From Pseudomonas graminis (GTDB lineage: Bacteria; Pseudomonadota; Gammaproteobacteria; Pseudomonadales; Pseudomonadaceae), in the NCBI RefSeq assembly GCF_002093745.1, contig NZ_MTSB01000036.1, forward strand, positions 1 to 14,970: a stretch of 14,970 nucleotides of DNA. Reading direction: 5' to 3'. The stretch's first letter is position 1; each line of letters begins with the position of its first letter. A program made the position numbers and the translations under genes. Of this stretch, positions 14,585 through 14,970 are shown in pieces. Below the pieces are notes generated by a model. That model searched no databases and was not told where the DNA came from. It saw only the letters and a program-made list of their open reading frames with translations.

Positions 14585-14815
14585 GAAAAGGTGCCTTGAG
14601 CCGTAAACACATCCAACTGACACCGCAGCACCGCCGTGTGACGCAGAGCGTCACGAACTGCATGCCGACGCAGAGCGTCGGCACGATAGTCAGGAGTTGC
14701 GAAAAGGTGACCTGAGTCGAACCTCAATCCACCTGAAGTCGCAGCACCGCCGTGTGACGCAGAGCGTCACGAACTGCATGCCGACGCGGAGCGTCGGCAC
14801 GATGGTCAGGGGTGT
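14585..14815. repeat. Tandem 116-base repeats alpha and beta with paired hairpins
   Basis: Alpha (14585-14700) and beta (14701-14815) are direct repeats, and a third partial start GAAAAGGTGCCTTA begins at 14816. Each has two back-to-back stems with 3-base loops: GTGACGC-AGA-GCGTCAC (14638-14654; 14754-14770) and TGCCGACGC/GCGTCGGCA (14663-14683; 14779-14799). The only change within the second hairpin is in the loop (AGA to GGA). Confidence 0.85.
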
Positions 14816-14845
14816 GAAAAGGTGCCTTAATTCAGAAACATCTAC

Positions 14846-14903
14846 AAAGAAAGCGCTTTTTATCGCGATGGTACTGACGACGCAGAGTGCGACGTCAGTG
14901 ACG
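14846..14903. repeat. Repeat delta, copy 2
   Basis: Second copy of 14441-14498. Its stem-loop (14873-14899) is longer and better paired: ACTGACG, A, CGCA, GAG, TGCG, A, CGTCAGT. One stem pair is changed on both sides relative to copy 1 (T-A to G-C), keeping the pairing. Confidence 0.8.
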
Positions 14904-14930
14904 GCTGAGTCCTGACGCTGATCCGGGGGT

Positions 14931-14951
14931 AGCCTGGCAGGACGCCAGGCT
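14931..14951. other. Hairpin near the right edge
   Basis: AGCCTGGC (14931-14938) and GCCAGGCT (14944-14951) form a perfect 8-base-pair stem with a 5-base loop. No T tract follows on either strand, so it is not a typical intrinsic terminator. It may belong to the same repeat mosaic or to a feature beyond the edge. Confidence 0.5.
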
Positions 14952-14970
14952 AGCCGCACCGGGCCATGGA

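Larger units (their letters stand above)
14327..14970. other. Gene-free tail: mosaic of hairpin-forming intergenic repeats
   Basis: No credible gene was found in these 644 bases. Minus-strand open frames at 14227-14439, 14295-14684 and 14690-14959 run through repeats and share segments (MQFVTLCVTRRC in two of them), so they look spurious. From 14441 the region is built of direct repeats (14441-14498 with 14846-14903; 14585-14700 with 14701-14815) and stem-loops. I saw no promoter that clearly belongs to it. Confidence 0.7.

Noticed and set aside
14295..14959. Minus-strand open frames of 129 and 89 residues sharing MQFVTLCVTRRC
   Set aside because: The shared peptide comes from the duplicated 116-base repeat read in the same frame. 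The frames cross terminator and hairpin sequences and have no ribosome-binding sites.

Overview
The window reads as chromosome of a fluorescent Pseudomonas, most likely of the P. syringae group. The grounds are a pyoverdine export and maturation locus (pvdR-pvdT-opmQ divergent from pvdQ), Pseudomonas-type REP/REPIN repeats, GC-rich codon use, and the housekeeping order tyrB - uvrB - gltX - tRNA genes. The species call rests on gene content and remembered gene order, not on a database search.

Left part (1-7590): two tandem REPIN-like repeat units (1-378) lie downstream of a three-gene minus-strand operon, opmQ, pvdT and pvdR, which encodes a MacAB-TolC-like pyoverdine export pump. A 202-base divergent promoter region (4987-5188) separates it from plus-strand pvdQ, the periplasmic acylase that matures the pyoverdine precursor. 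Each side of this promoter region has a TAAAT/TAAAA-N16-CGT element typical of iron-starvation promoters read by the sigma factor PvdS. Maturation and export are therefore probably induced together under iron limitation. A hairpin terminator follows pvdQ and also faces a small convergent gene.

Middle part (7591-11733): a small gene for an acidic, Pro/Gln-rich and probably disordered protein, a REPIN with one decayed arm, tyrB (aromatic/aspartate aminotransferase, minus strand), a 388-base gap with two dyads, and uvrB (excision repair).

Right part (11734-14970): the uvrB-gltX gap is filled with tandemly duplicated REP-derived blocks. gltX (glutamyl-tRNA synthetase) follows. Next comes a tRNA operon, Ala(GGC)-Glu(UUC)-Ala(GGC)-Glu(UUC), with a textbook strong promoter (UP-like tract, TTGACA, 17-base spacer, TAATAT, GC-rich discriminator) and a strong intrinsic terminator. 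The last 640 bases hold no credible gene. They carry a mosaic of hairpin-forming direct repeats, one pair of which shows a compensatory base-pair change.

I found no mobile element with a transposase, no CRISPR array, no phage genes and no clear new multi-gene system. The most interesting material is the repeats and the regulatory layout, not new proteins.
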